64,000 nt of DNA, from NCBI RefSeq assembly GCF_003730195.1, contig NZ_QWGG01000006.1, positions 214,290 to 278,289 on the forward strand. Reading direction: 5' to 3'. The notes beneath the pieces were generated by a model. It worked only from the letters and a program-made list of their open reading frames with translations. It was not told the origin of the DNA and searched no databases. Shown here in pieces: positions 10,444-18,309 of this stretch (positions within the stretch are counted from its first letter, which is position 1; each line of letters starts with the position of its first letter). The DNA comes from Halosimplex salinum (GTDB lineage: Archaea > Halobacteriota > Halobacteria > Halobacteriales > Haloarculaceae). A program made the position numbers and the translations under genes.

Positions 10444-10599
10444 GCGGATACTACCCGGTCAGTAGCGATAACCTTGCCGTCACTCCCGTTCGCACGGTGG
10501 GTCGGCCGCGACGGCGCGGACGGGGGCGCCGCGGGCGGTCGGCTTCGCCGGTGCGTTTCGGACCCGAACGCCTTTACCCGCGAAGCACACGCTCCCGCT

Positions 10600-11442
10600 A
10601 TGGATCTGCAGGCGGTAGTGCTGGCGTTGCTGGTCGGACTCGTCCAGGGGGTACTGGAGTGGCTCCCCGTCTCTAGCGAGGGCGGCGTCGCGCTCGTCGT
10701 CGCGCTCGCTGCCGACGAATCGGCCTTCGACGCCACGCGCTTCGCGCTCTTTCTCCACGCCGGGACCGCCGTCGCCGCACTCGCCTTCTATCGCGCCGAG
10801 GCGGTCGCGCTCGCCGCCGACGTGCCCGCCTGGCGGCCCCGCGACGCGTTCGGCGTCGACCGCGCGGACCTCACCTTCTACGGCGTCGCGTCGCTCGTCT
10901 CGGGCGTCGTCGGGCTCTCCCTCTACGCGGCGCTCTCGGAGGCGGCCTCGGAACTCGCAGGGGGCGCGTTCGTCGCCGCCGTCGGCGTCCTGCTCGTCGG
11001 AACTGGACTGATCCAGCGCGCCGCCGACCGCTGGGGGCTGGGCGCGCGCTCGACGCCTGACGCCCCGGACGCGGTGCTGGTCGGCGTCTGCCAGGGACTC
11101 GCGCTCCTCCCCGGGGTTTCCCGGTCGGGGACGACCGTCAGCGCGCTCCTCCTGCGCGGCCACGAGGGCGAGCGCGCGCTGCAACTGTCCTTCCTCCTCT
11201 CCATCCCGGCGTCGCTGGGCGCGGGGCTACTCGTCGTCCTCGACGACGGCGTGCCGACGATTCCCCTCGCCGAGGCGCTCCTCGCGCTCGCGGTCAGCGC
11301 CGTCGTTGGGTACGTCACCGTCGGCGCGCTGGTCGCGCTCGTCCGCCGGGTCGCATTCTGGGGCGTCTGCGTCGGCTTCGGCGCGCTGGCGATTTTCGGG
11401 GGCGGGCTGCTCGTCGTCGTGGAGCAGGGGCTGGTCGGGTAG
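10600..11442 (+). CDS. uppP: Polyprenyl (undecaprenyl-type) diphosphatase
   Basis: UppP/BacA removes a phosphate from polyprenyl diphosphate to regenerate the lipid carrier. In archaea the same reaction would recycle the dolichol-type carrier used by glycan assembly. The 280-aa membrane protein has the two catalytic signatures: the glutamate-rich motif LEWLPVSSEGG (19-29) and PGVSRSGTT (171-179). About eight helices are predicted. A much longer in-frame extension exists upstream but lies antisense to the mscS gene and was rejected. The carrier role fits the large glycan loci later in the window. Confidence 0.93.
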   Translation: MDLQAVVLALLVGLVQGVLEWLPVSSEGGVALVVALAADESAFDATRFALFLHAGTAVAALAFYRAEAVALAADVPAWRPRDAFGVDRADLTFYGVASLVSGVVGLSLYAALSEAASELAGGAFVAAVGVLLVGTGLIQRAADRWGLGARSTPDAPDAVLVGVCQGLALLPGVSRSGTTVSALLLRGHEGERALQLSFLLSIPASLGAGLLVVLDDGVPTIPLAEALLALAVSAVVGYVTVGALVALVRRVAFWGVCVGFGALAIFGGGLLVVVEQGLVG

Positions 11443-11466
11443 GGAGTACCGCGTAGCCCAGTCGTC

Positions 11467-11874
11467 TCAGTCCCAGAGGGTGTCGAAGTCCGTCCCTCGG
11501 ATCACACCGTCGGATGTGAGGATCGCTTCGCTCTCCGAGGAACAGTGACTCGCGACGACCAGCGCGTCGTGAATACTGAACTCGGCGATCAAGTCCGCGT
11601 ATTCGGCCAGCTCCTCGTCGCCGATGGGCGCGACCGAAACAGGCCCGTCTGTCAAGAGCGCCTGTTTCGCGTCTGCCGGCGTCCCGGTCAGCGTGACTCC
11701 GCGGACGTTTTTGTCCCGAGACACAGCGTAGAGCACTTCTGCTAGCGCAGTACTGGGCGCCTCTATGGTTGTTTCTCCGGCTTCTGCCTCCGCGAACACG
11801 CGGTCCGCATCCTCTGGAAGCGCGTCGACGAGATACGATAGGAGAGCGACCGCGTCAGCAGTGTACGGCGTCAC
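11467..11874 (-). CDS. vapC: VapC-type PIN-domain toxin
   Basis: PIN-domain VapC proteins are Mg2+-dependent RNases that cleave tRNA or other RNA and are held inactive by VapB. The 135-aa protein has the PIN acidic layout: Asp in the N-terminal TADAVALLSYL, Glu in ALAEVLYA, Asp in SIHDALVVAS and a final Asp in ILTSDG. The GTG at 11874 was chosen because translation from it gives the family N-terminus directly and it lies 1 nt after the vapB stop. Confidence 0.88.
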   Translation of the reverse strand: MTPYTADAVALLSYLVDALPEDADRVFAEAEAGETTIEAPSTALAEVLYAVSRDKNVRGVTLTGTPADAKQALLTDGPVSVAPIGDEELAEYADLIAEFSIHDALVVASHCSSESEAILTSDGVIRGTDFDTLWD

Positions 11875-11875
11875 G

Positions 11876-12136
11876 CTACTGCTCCTCGTAGTTCCGTTCA
11901 CGACGGTCGCGAACGCGCCGACCGAGTTCGGCCGCGACCTCCTCACGCTTCTCGTCCGACACGTCGTCGGGAACGAGCATCCCACGACCGCCGGTACGGG
12001 TCCGCTTTTTGACGACGATTCCCTCGTCCGTGTCGATCCAGACGACTTCGTCACCGGGTTCGAGACCGTACTTCTCTCGCAGGTCTTTCGGTATCGTTGC
12101 CTGCCCTTTCTCCGTGACACGCGTAGACTCGCTCAT
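11876..12136 (-). CDS. vapB: VapB-type AbrB/SpoVT antitoxin
   Basis: This 86-aa protein carries the swapped-hairpin AbrB DNA-binding motif, seen as VTEKGQATIPKDLREKYGLE followed by GDEVVWIDTDEG. A charged C-terminal tail would wrap the PIN toxin. VapB proteins neutralise VapC and bind their own promoter. The ATG at 12136 starts directly before the AbrB domain; a longer in-frame version adds a non-conserved 35-residue leader. It is transcribed first, and vapC follows after 1 nt. Confidence 0.88.
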   Translation of the reverse strand: MSESTRVTEKGQATIPKDLREKYGLEPGDEVVWIDTDEGIVVKKRTRTGGRGMLVPDDVSDEKREEVAAELGRRVRDRRERNYEEQ

Positions 12137-12284
12137 GGTGGGTAATACTCGCTGTAATACTATAGTGATTACGCGGTTGTTCGAGGACGGACTCCTGCAC
12201 ATCTGGCCGCTGCAAAGCGTGGGGAGTCCGGGCAACGTCACCCGGACGGAGAGCCGAATCGGGGGACCGTTTCGTTCGCTCGCG

Positions 12285-12536
12285 TCACTCGACAGCGGGT
12301 CGTCGCTCGACGGTCAGCCGTCGGTGGGCACGCACGACCGGAACCGTGACGACGCGGCGCGCTCGAACGGCCAGCGCGACGACCGCGACGGCGACAAGCA
12401 GCGCGGGCTGAGCGACGACCGCGACCAGACCGACCGTCACCAGCACCGCGACCAGCGCCGCGACGACGACCTGACCGAGCGTGTAGGACGCGAGGGGAGC
12501 CGATACCGCAGCCGAACCGCGCGAATACTCTCTCAT
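12285..12536 (-). CDS. Small two-helix membrane protein
   Basis: This 83-aa protein is not recognised. After a short N-terminus (MREYSRGSA) it has two adjacent hydrophobic segments made almost only of Val, Ala and Leu, spanning about residues 20-60. A positively charged Arg-rich tail follows. An upstream ATTATACTT element about 35-40 nt before the ATG supports expression. The surrounding 12137-12284 and 12537-12742 stretches hold no other convincing gene. Confidence 0.5.
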   Translation of the reverse strand: MREYSRGSAAVSAPLASYTLGQVVVAALVAVLVTVGLVAVVAQPALLVAVAVVALAVRARRVVTVPVVRAHRRLTVERRPAVE

Positions 12537-12703
12537 CTCTATCTGATCGTAGGAGCGGTTCCACCATAAGTATAATCTGAAATACATTTCTGTAACTCGG
12601 AATACTGAAACGCAGTCCGGTAACTGGGTTGTCAGGATCGGGCGGGATCCGCCGAACCCATTCGGTGACGAGGTCGGTGCCGCGCGTTCGGCCCCAGTGG
12701 AAG

Positions 12704-12710
12704 TTATATA
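12704..12710 (+). promoter_or_regulatory. TATA box for first cheF paralogue
   Basis: TTATATA lies 33-39 nt before the ATG at 12743, giving a short predicted leader of about 5-10 nt. Confidence 0.55.
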
Positions 12711-12742
12711 CCGCGGAGGCACAATTCCCCGACAGTACGGAC

Positions 12743-13612
12743 ATGAGCGGGGACGAAGCGAAACTCGTGGACGCGTCCGGGGACTACGCGTTCGTCGTCA
12801 GGGACGGCGAGCCGGTCGCCGAGCCGCGCTGGCGCTCCTCGCGGCTGGTGCTCACCAGCGAGCGCCTCGTCCTCGCGGACACGGACGGGAACAAGTCCTT
12901 CCCCCACAGCGCGCTCGAACTCGTTGACGACACCGAGAGCGTCGTCCCAGAAGGGTTCCCCGCGGAGGGGGCGACGGCACTCCGCGCGGGGAACCACGTC
13001 CTCCTCGTCGACGCGCCCGAGGTGGACGCCTTCGACCGGGAGTACTGCCGCGCCGCGCTCGACGCGGAGGTCATCCTCGTCAAACACCCGGCCGTCGTCG
13101 GCGGCGTGGTCCAGGACACCGAGTGGTCGAAGGCGCGCTTCCGATTCGCCGAGGACACGGTCAAACTCGCGCTCCCCGGCGGCCGGACGACCTCCTTCGC
13201 CGTCGCCGACGTCGGTACCGTCGAGACGGGCACCCAGGGCGTCATGGGGACCGAGCGCCGCGTCGTCCAGCTCGAACACACCGACGAGGACGGCCGCAGC
13301 GTCGAGACCCACTTCTCTGGGACGGAGTCGCACTGCCGCGCGCTCTCACACCTGTTCGAGGCCGTCGTCTCCGACCGCCAGAGCGAGGAGTACGAGCTCA
13401 CCGACGTCGAGAACCAGGTGCTGATGGCGCTGTACTCGGGCGTCTCGCCGTTCGAGATGGCCGAATTCGTCGGCATCGACGTCGACGAGGTCGAGGAGAT
13501 TTACCAGAAGCTGCTGGAGATGGACGCCGTCGACGAGGTCCGCGTGCGCACCGAGGTGTCGCTCAACGCGCACGGACGGAATCTGGCGAGCGAAGCGATG
13601 AGCGAGCAGTGA
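12743..13612 (+). CDS. cheF: CheF-type taxis protein, paralogue 1
   Basis: In Halobacterium CheF links the Che phosphorelay (CheY, CheD, CheC) to the archaellum. This 289-aa protein shares its whole length and many blocks with the second copy at 15640: the RxxRLVLTSERLVL start, HPAVxGGVVQ, VSPFEM in a winged-helix-like C-terminal region, and the final MSEQ. It stands away from any visible fla or che operon. Immediately after its stop lies a toxin-gene remnant. The assignment to CheF rests on remembered family features. Confidence 0.72.
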   Translation: MSGDEAKLVDASGDYAFVVRDGEPVAEPRWRSSRLVLTSERLVLADTDGNKSFPHSALELVDDTESVVPEGFPAEGATALRAGNHVLLVDAPEVDAFDREYCRAALDAEVILVKHPAVVGGVVQDTEWSKARFRFAEDTVKLALPGGRTTSFAVADVGTVETGTQGVMGTERRVVQLEHTDEDGRSVETHFSGTESHCRALSHLFEAVVSDRQSEEYELTDVENQVLMALYSGVSPFEMAEFVGIDVDEVEEIYQKLLEMDAVDEVRVRTEVSLNAHGRNLASEAMSEQ

Positions 13613-13818
13613 GAACGATCGCGACGGACGACATGGCTGCACGCGATCTCGCGAGAACGCAACGTATCCCCGTTACCGGATCGATCGGGGTGCTGGTCGT
13701 CGGTGTCGAACGCGGAGAAATCGAACCGAGCACGGCAAACGAGTGGCTCGCGGTCTGGCAAGCGGAGAGAGGGTACTTTGCGCCCGTGGACCGGATCGAA
13801 GACGTGCTCGACGGGTAG
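13609..13818 (+). pseudogene. Remnant of a DUF3368 PIN-type toxin
   Basis: An open frame from the GTG overlapping the cheF stop reads into DDMAARDLAR, then IPVTGSIGVLVVGVERGEI, then DRIEDVLDG. This matches the C-terminal half of DUF3368 PIN proteins, whose pattern is DDxxAR...TGTLGVL. The N-terminal half with the first catalytic Asp is missing, so about 60 residues remain. It is probably a decayed toxin gene; a short functional ORF starting at the ATG at 13633 cannot be excluded. No matching antitoxin is seen. Confidence 0.65.
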
Positions 13819-13838
13819 GTCCTGGGTGAACAGGTAGT

Positions 13839-14132
13839 TCAGAATCCGTATCGCTTGTGCGCCTCGTCGATCGGGATGATCTCGAGAACGCGAACCTCTG
13901 CGTCGTCTTCTAACACCGTATAAATCGCCGTGTACGTCCGCGAGATATGCAGCCGAAATCTATCGCGGTTGGCGTCGATCGGGAGTTTCTCCTTGTCTCC
14001 GCGGCCTCGTCCGGGATACGGATTCTCGGCCAGATAGCCGAGTTTCTCTCTGCAGACGCGCGTCGTCTTCTCGTCGGCGACCTCGAGGAATTCGCGGGCT
14101 TCGTCGCCGAGAAGGACCTTGTATTCAGACAT
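13839..14132 (-). CDS. RelE/ParE-family toxin
   Basis: This 97-aa protein has the RelE/ParE fold pattern: an N-terminal YKVLLGDEAREFLEVADEK helix pair, the basic stretch KEKLPIDANRDRFRLHISRTY, and the C-terminal VRVLEIIPIDEAHKRY. Such toxins are usually ribosome-dependent mRNA interferases or gyrase inhibitors. It starts inside the end of the upstream antitoxin gene (8-nt overlap), the normal co-translated layout. Confidence 0.85.
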   Translation of the reverse strand: MSEYKVLLGDEAREFLEVADEKTTRVCREKLGYLAENPYPGRGRGDKEKLPIDANRDRFRLHISRTYTAIYTVLEDDAEVRVLEIIPIDEAHKRYGF

Positions 14133-14319
14133 CCTCGAGGGGCGTCAGCTCGTCACGATCCGCTTCTTCGAGGTCCTGAAAACGCTGCTCTAGCTCCTCT
14201 CGCCGTCGTTGCTGTGCGAGCTCCTGCAGGAGGTCGTCGTACGTCTGTCCCGGCTCTTTCAGCTCGTGGAGCTCCTTTCGCGTCTCCTCCGTCACTGGGA
14301 TCCGCTTGTCAGCCGACAT
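14125..14319 (-). CDS. Antitoxin of the RelE-type pair
   Basis: This 64-aa highly charged protein begins KRIPVTEETRKELHELKEPG, then TYDDLLQELAQQ. That is the short beta strand plus helices found in haloarchaeal RelB/DUF7557-like antitoxins. The Glu/Arg-rich C-terminus is suited to wrap the toxin. It is the first gene of the pair and its stop lies inside the toxin start. A weak TATA-like CTATACACG lies just before the ATG on the other strand, so the promoter is uncertain. Confidence 0.78.
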   Translation of the reverse strand: MSADKRIPVTEETRKELHELKEPGQTYDDLLQELAQQRRREELEQRFQDLEEADRDELTPLEDV

Positions 14320-14405
14320 GGCTATACACGCCCGTACAGTGCTGTCAGTCTTAACAGTTTCTCCGCGAACGCCGTGTCGGCTGTCCGAGAGTCGAAACGC
14401 CGTTC

Positions 14406-15491
14406 TCACTCCTCGTCGACGCTCACGCACGTCCCGGCCTCGGCCGACCGGTAGATCCCGTCCATGACGCGCTGGACGGTCAGCGCTCGCTCGACCGTGT
14501 TGCCCGCGGGCGGTTCGCCGCTCCCGACCGCGTCGAGGAACCGCCTGTCGCTCCCCTTCCAGCCCGTTTCGTCGAGCGACCCATCCGTGAGTTCGGCCTC
14601 CATGACGTGGTCGGTGCCCTGCCGACCGGACTCGATCAGCGACAGTTCCTCGCCGCCCAGGTCGAGGCGCGCGCCGGCGTCGGTCCCGCGGACGACGAAC
14701 TCCTGTGTCTCCGTCTGATTGGCCGCCCACGCGACTTCGAGCGATATCGTCCGATCGTCCGCACAGCGGATCATCGCCGTCGCGGAGTCCTCCACGTCGA
14801 AGACGGCTTCGTCCATTTCGTCGTACCAGTCGCCGGGGTCGGCGTAGTCCTCGCGGTTCCCGAACTCCGTCCGGGTCACCGCAAACACCTCCTCGACGGG
14901 CGGGAAGTCCATGAGGTAGAGCGCGAAGTCGATGGCGTGGACGCCGATGTCGACCACACAGCCCCCGCCCGAGAGCTCCTCGTTCGTGAACCACGAGCCC
15001 ACGCCGGGAATCCCCCGGGAACGGACGTAGTTTGCCTGGACGTGGGTCACGTCGCCGAAGCGTCCCTCCTCGCGGTAGCCCGTGAACACCTCCGCGGCCG
15101 TCGAGATCCGGTTGTGGAAGTTCACCGCGCAGAACCCTTCGGAATCACGGGCGGCCGCCGCGATGCGTTCGGCGGCCGCGAGGCTGTCGGCGAGCGGTTT
15201 CTCACAGAGGACGTCGTAGCCGCGTTCGAGCGCGCCGACGACCGCGTCCTCGTGGAAGGCGTTGGGCGTCGACACGACGACCGCGTCGAGGGCCTCGGTG
15301 TCGTACATTTCGTCGAACGCCTCGTAGGTCGTCGCGCCGTACGAGCGTGCGAACTCGTCGCGACTGTCGGCGACGACGTCGGTGCCCGCGACCACGTCGT
15401 GGCCGAGCTCCACCGCGTTCGTCGCGTGCGTCTGTCCCATGAATCCGAGTCCGACGACGCCGAGGCGTACCGGTTCGTGTCCGTTCGACAT
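14406..15491 (-). CDS. Gfo/Idh/MocA-family sugar oxidoreductase
   Basis: This 361-aa NAD(P)-dependent enzyme has the Rossmann signature GVVGLGFMGQTHA near the N-terminus and the conserved CEKPLADS motif with the active-site Lys. The C-terminal alpha/beta domain includes GGGCVVDIGVHAIDF, which carries the catalytic His/Asp region. Relatives oxidise or reduce sugars, inositols or nucleotide sugars. The substrate cannot be told from the sequence. The start at 15491 follows removal of a 32-residue extension that lacks family similarity. It is divergent from the second cheF gene. Confidence 0.88.
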   Translation of the reverse strand: MSNGHEPVRLGVVGLGFMGQTHATNAVELGHDVVAGTDVVADSRDEFARSYGATTYEAFDEMYDTEALDAVVVSTPNAFHEDAVVGALERGYDVLCEKPLADSLAAAERIAAAARDSEGFCAVNFHNRISTAAEVFTGYREEGRFGDVTHVQANYVRSRGIPGVGSWFTNEELSGGGCVVDIGVHAIDFALYLMDFPPVEEVFAVTRTEFGNREDYADPGDWYDEMDEAVFDVEDSATAMIRCADDRTISLEVAWAANQTETQEFVVRGTDAGARLDLGGEELSLIESGRQGTDHVMEAELTDGSLDETGWKGSDRRFLDAVGSGEPPAGNTVERALTVQRVMDGIYRSAEAGTCVSVDEE

Positions 15492-15639
15492 GGTCCGTGT
15501 TCGCTCCTCCGGCGGGTGAGTCTTGGGGAACGGGCGCATCGTTCCGGTGGAGTCGGCCGATTTCCGCAACCGATAATCGGCCCGCAAGCCCTATTGTGGC
15601 CCGCTGGGTAGCCCCGACAGCACGGTCGATCCCCGAGCA

Positions 15640-16500
15640 ATGAGCAACTCTGAGAAGAAGATAACCGACGTACAGGGCCGGTACATGCAGGCCGTGGCGT
15701 CGGGCCACCACCGCGACGACGCGACCTGGGAGTCGTGTCGGATCGTCCTCACCACGGAGCGACTGGTGCTCGTCTCGGAGGAGAAGCTCACGATCCCGCT
15801 CGGGGAGATCGACGAGGTCGGCGGCCGCTACGACGTCAACCAGCGCGCCGCGAGCGTCGCCAGCTACATCGGGCTCTCGGTCGGCGACGACGCCGTCCTC
15901 GTCTCGGCGGCCGAACACGACGAGTTCGAGACGGACTTCTACCACGCCTGTCTCAACGGCGAGGTCGTCTACGCCGACCACCCCGCCGTCGAGGGGGGCG
16001 TCGTCCAGGGCACCGACTGGACGAAGGCCCGCATCCGGATCACCGACGAGGAGATCCGACTGGCGCTGGCCAACGGCGAGCAGGTCGTCATCGAGCGCGA
16101 CGACATCGGCGAGGTCGAGGAGGACGAACGCCAGGCCGCGGGGGAGGAACGCCCCGTCATCGAGGTCGAGCACAGCCAGGGCGAGATCAGCGTCGAGACC
16201 CACCTCACCGGCGACGAGTACGACCTCTCGGTCCTCCGGCAGGTGCTCGAGGAAGGCGTCGAGCGCAACCGGGCGGACCTCGATCTCGGCCCCGTCGAGA
16301 AACAGGTCGTTATGGCGCTGCACTCGGGCGTCTCGCCGTTCGAGATCCCGGACTTCGTCGACAGCGAGGTGGCCGAGATCGAGGCGATCTACGACCGACT
16401 GATCGAACTCGACGTGATCGAGGTGGTCCGCGAACGTACCGAGGTCGAGATGACTGCCCGCGGCCGCTCGGTCGCCGGCGACACGATGGGCGAGCAGTAA
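15640..16500 (+). CDS. cheF: CheF-type taxis protein, paralogue 2
   Basis: This 286-aa paralogue of the protein at 12743 is colinear with it. It has the CRIVLTTERLVLVSEE start, HPAVEGGVVQGTDWTKARIRI, MALHSGVSPFEIPDFV, and a C-terminal EVEMTARGRSVAGDTMGEQ. The role is inferred as adaptor between the chemotaxis proteins and the archaellum. Its last 64 nt (16437-16500) recur at 17161-17224 with only three mismatches, on the far side of a toxin-antitoxin pair. Confidence 0.72.
   Translation: MSNSEKKITDVQGRYMQAVASGHHRDDATWESCRIVLTTERLVLVSEEKLTIPLGEIDEVGGRYDVNQRAASVASYIGLSVGDDAVLVSAAEHDEFETDFYHACLNGEVVYADHPAVEGGVVQGTDWTKARIRITDEEIRLALANGEQVVIERDDIGEVEEDERQAAGEERPVIEVEHSQGEISVETHLTGDEYDLSVLRQVLEEGVERNRADLDLGPVEKQVVMALHSGVSPFEIPDFVDSEVAEIEAIYDRLIELDVIEVVRERTEVEMTARGRSVAGDTMGEQ
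16437..16500 (+). repeat. cheF 3'-end direct repeat, left copy
   Basis: This is the end of the intact cheF gene. 61 of 64 nt match the right copy at 17161-17224. The copies are in direct orientation, 724 nt apart, and enclose the RelE-type pair. Confidence 0.9.
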
Positions 16501-16553
16501 GACTCCGAGAGTGGCAGTACTGTTTTGTGTGTGCGTGGCCGACGTACACGCGT

Positions 16554-16829
16554 ATGTCGAAAGCCGGTTCGGACGAGAACGATCCCGAGATCGACCGGAT
16601 TAATCTCCGGATCTCTCGGGCGTTTCTCGATGTGGTCGACGAGACGTGGCGCGAGCGTGGATTCAATAGCCGAAGCGAATTCATCAGATACGCACTGCGT
16701 GATTCAGTGAACCACCCCGAAGGCGCAGGTGTCTGGAAAGATCTGGCGATCAGTGAAGCGCAGTTCGAGGATAGCGAGGGGATTTCGAGCGACGAGATGC
16801 GGGAGAAGTATGGGACAGACGCCGAGTGA
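16554..16829 (+). CDS. Ribbon-helix-helix antitoxin
   Basis: This 91-aa protein contains a ribbon-helix-helix DNA-binding motif: the beta strand DRINLRISRAFL, then helices in FNSRSEFIRYALRDSV. Its C-terminal tail is rich in acidic residues. It lies upstream of and overlaps a RelE/ParE-type toxin by 20 nt, so it is the likely antitoxin and autorepressor. The ATG at 16554 was chosen because upstream in-frame sequence is antisense-like and runs through cheF. Confidence 0.82.
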   Translation: MSKAGSDENDPEIDRINLRISRAFLDVVDETWRERGFNSRSEFIRYALRDSVNHPEGAGVWKDLAISEAQFEDSEGISSDEMREKYGTDAE

Positions 16830-17103
16830 CGATGTGTGGGACTGGAAGTTCTCCCCGCGCGGAGAATCGCAGTTCGCACAGCTAGATCCAGATACGCAGG
16901 ATAGGATCATGGAGAAACTCGACGAGGTTGTCGCGTCCGAGTGGCGCGAACCGAGCGACTTTCTCGAACCACTGACGGGCTCACCGTACCAGAAACTTCG
17001 TGTCGGTGGCTATCGAATCGGATGTCGTCTTCACCAAGAATCGAAGACACTCCGTGTCGAGAGCGTCCGAAAACGGGAGGGTGCGTACAAAGGCGACGAC
17101 TGA
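16810..17103 (+). CDS. RelE/ParE-family toxin
   Basis: This 97-aa protein shows the RelE pattern: WDWKFSPRGESQFAQLDPDTQ, then DFLEPLTGSPYQKLRVGGYRI, then a basic TLRVESVRKREGAYKG C-terminus. The central LxGSPYxKLRVGxYR motif is the hallmark. It overlaps the antitoxin end by 20 nt. It differs clearly from the RelE-like protein at 13839, so the two loci are independent acquisitions. Confidence 0.86.
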   Translation: MGQTPSDDVWDWKFSPRGESQFAQLDPDTQDRIMEKLDEVVASEWREPSDFLEPLTGSPYQKLRVGGYRIGCRLHQESKTLRVESVRKREGAYKGDD

Positions 17104-17160
17104 ATGGGTCTCACTGAACGACTTTTCAGGTTGCCGCAGGATCCGGTCGTTCGTCATCGA

Positions 17161-17224
17161 TACCGAGGTCGAGATGACCGCCCGCGGCCGCTCGGTCGCC
17201 GGCGACACGATGGGGGAGCAGTGA
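17161..17224 (+). repeat. cheF 3'-end direct repeat, right copy
   Basis: This 64-nt stretch repeats the last 21 codons of the cheF gene at 15640 with three mismatches, and its stop is TGA instead of TAA. It has no gene body in front of it; the 57 nt before it (17104-17160) do not match cheF. Confidence 0.9.
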
Positions 17225-17230
17225 CGAGTT

Positions 17231-17713
17231 TCAGGGCGGATTCTCGGCGTCGTTGATCCCGTCGAACGTCCCGCTCTCGTAGGCGTCACGCCATCGCTGG
17301 AGTACTGCCCGGGTGACGAGCGGCGCTTCGGTGACAGTGATACACGACGGCTCGACGGCGTGACTCGGCGCGTCCGGTGGTGGATGGAAGTGTCGGGTCG
17401 GCGCGTCGGGTTTGGGGTGGCAGTCGAACCGAAAATCACGGTCGAGGTTGTCTGTGTAGTGGACGGCGTAGTTTCCCGACAGGCTCCACCGGATATCGAA
17501 CCGAGCGGTCGGCGCATCCCCGATCCCGTCAGCGAACTCGACCGAGAGCGTCTGCGGGTTCAGCGGGTTGTCGAGCGACGCGGTCTCGACGAGTGGTTCC
17601 AACTCGACGAACAGGTCCCTGATCTCCCGCAACGCACCCGGATCGATGGGACCGAACGCCTCGAAGTCGGTCTCGGCGTTCTCCCGACGTGACGAATTCC
17701 CGCCGTCGGTCAT
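17231..17713 (-). CDS. TumE-like (DUF6516-type) candidate toxin
   Basis: The 160-aa protein is hypothetical, but its middle resembles TumE/DUF6516 toxins. It has the run FDIRWSLSGNYAVHYTDN, then FRFDCHP, then the histidine/proline stretch TRHFHPPPDAPSHAVEPS, followed by a C-terminal helix with VLQRWRDAY. TumE toxins pair with an HTH antitoxin. Here the gene directly follows and overlaps (ATGA) an HTH gene, matching that layout. The family call is by eye and needs a profile search. Confidence 0.5.
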   Translation of the reverse strand: MTDGGNSSRRENAETDFEAFGPIDPGALREIRDLFVELEPLVETASLDNPLNPQTLSVEFADGIGDAPTARFDIRWSLSGNYAVHYTDNLDRDFRFDCHPKPDAPTRHFHPPPDAPSHAVEPSCITVTEAPLVTRAVLQRWRDAYESGTFDGINDAENPP

Positions 17714-18309
17714 ACAGTGAGAGAGCTACCGTCGTCGCCGTCTCGGTCCGTGCCGGTGAGGTGCCCGCTCCGACTCGCTTCGGCGATCGCGAGTGCCGCC
17801 TGTGCGAGCGCGACGTTCCGTCGAGTCGTCTGCCACTCCCGCAGGAGTGCGCTGTGTTCGTCGTCTGCGTCGACGACGTTCAGTTCGCGGGCGAACTCCT
17901 CTGGCGACTCGACGCCGTATTCCTCGCGCCACTCCTGCATCGTCGCCTTCATGTCCGCGATCCCGGTCGCGATTTCCTCGGGCGTCCGCTCCGCCAGGAG
18001 TGACTGGGCGTGTTCGGTGACGATGGCCGTCTCCGACCGCCGATAGCGCGTCGTCCGCCCCTCCTGTGTCGTCGTGACTTCGCCGGCGTCGGCGAGTGTT
18101 CGGAGATGTTTTCTCGCCGTCGTCGGTGAGACGCGGGCGCGGTCGGCCACCTCGTCCGCGGGCTCGGCCTCGTACGTCCGCTTGACCACGTCGTGTACTC
18201 GTTCGAACGGTGTCGTCTCCTCGATCCACTCCGCTTCCACTGCCTCGTTCACATCCCGAGGCTCGGTGCCGCCGTCCGCTCGACTCGGTGAGATGGGCTC
18301 TTCGGTCAT
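17710..18309 (-). CDS. ArsR-like winged-helix regulator (DUF7342-type)
   Basis: This 199-aa protein has a helix-turn-helix at about residues 50-95 (ADEVADRARVSPTTARKHLR, then a wing with TTTQEGRTTRYRR). A C-terminal helical region follows with ERTPEEIATGIADMKATMQ. It precedes the TumE-like gene with a 4-nt overlap and is probably its autoregulated partner. A TTATTATACTTAG element lies about 22-34 nt upstream of the ATG, supporting a leaderless transcript. Confidence 0.75.
   Translation of the reverse strand: MTEEPISPSRADGGTEPRDVNEAVEAEWIEETTPFERVHDVVKRTYEAEPADEVADRARVSPTTARKHLRTLADAGEVTTTQEGRTTRYRRSETAIVTEHAQSLLAERTPEEIATGIADMKATMQEWREEYGVESPEEFARELNVVDADDEHSALLREWQTTRRNVALAQAALAIAEASRSGHLTGTDRDGDDGSSLTV

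Noticed and set aside
9253..11442. A 729-codon forward frame containing uppP
   Set aside because: The upstream two thirds are antisense to pus10 and mscS; the UppP family begins at the ATG at 10600.
12009..12569. A 186-codon forward frame
   Set aside because: It is antisense to vapB and to the small membrane protein and has no family features.
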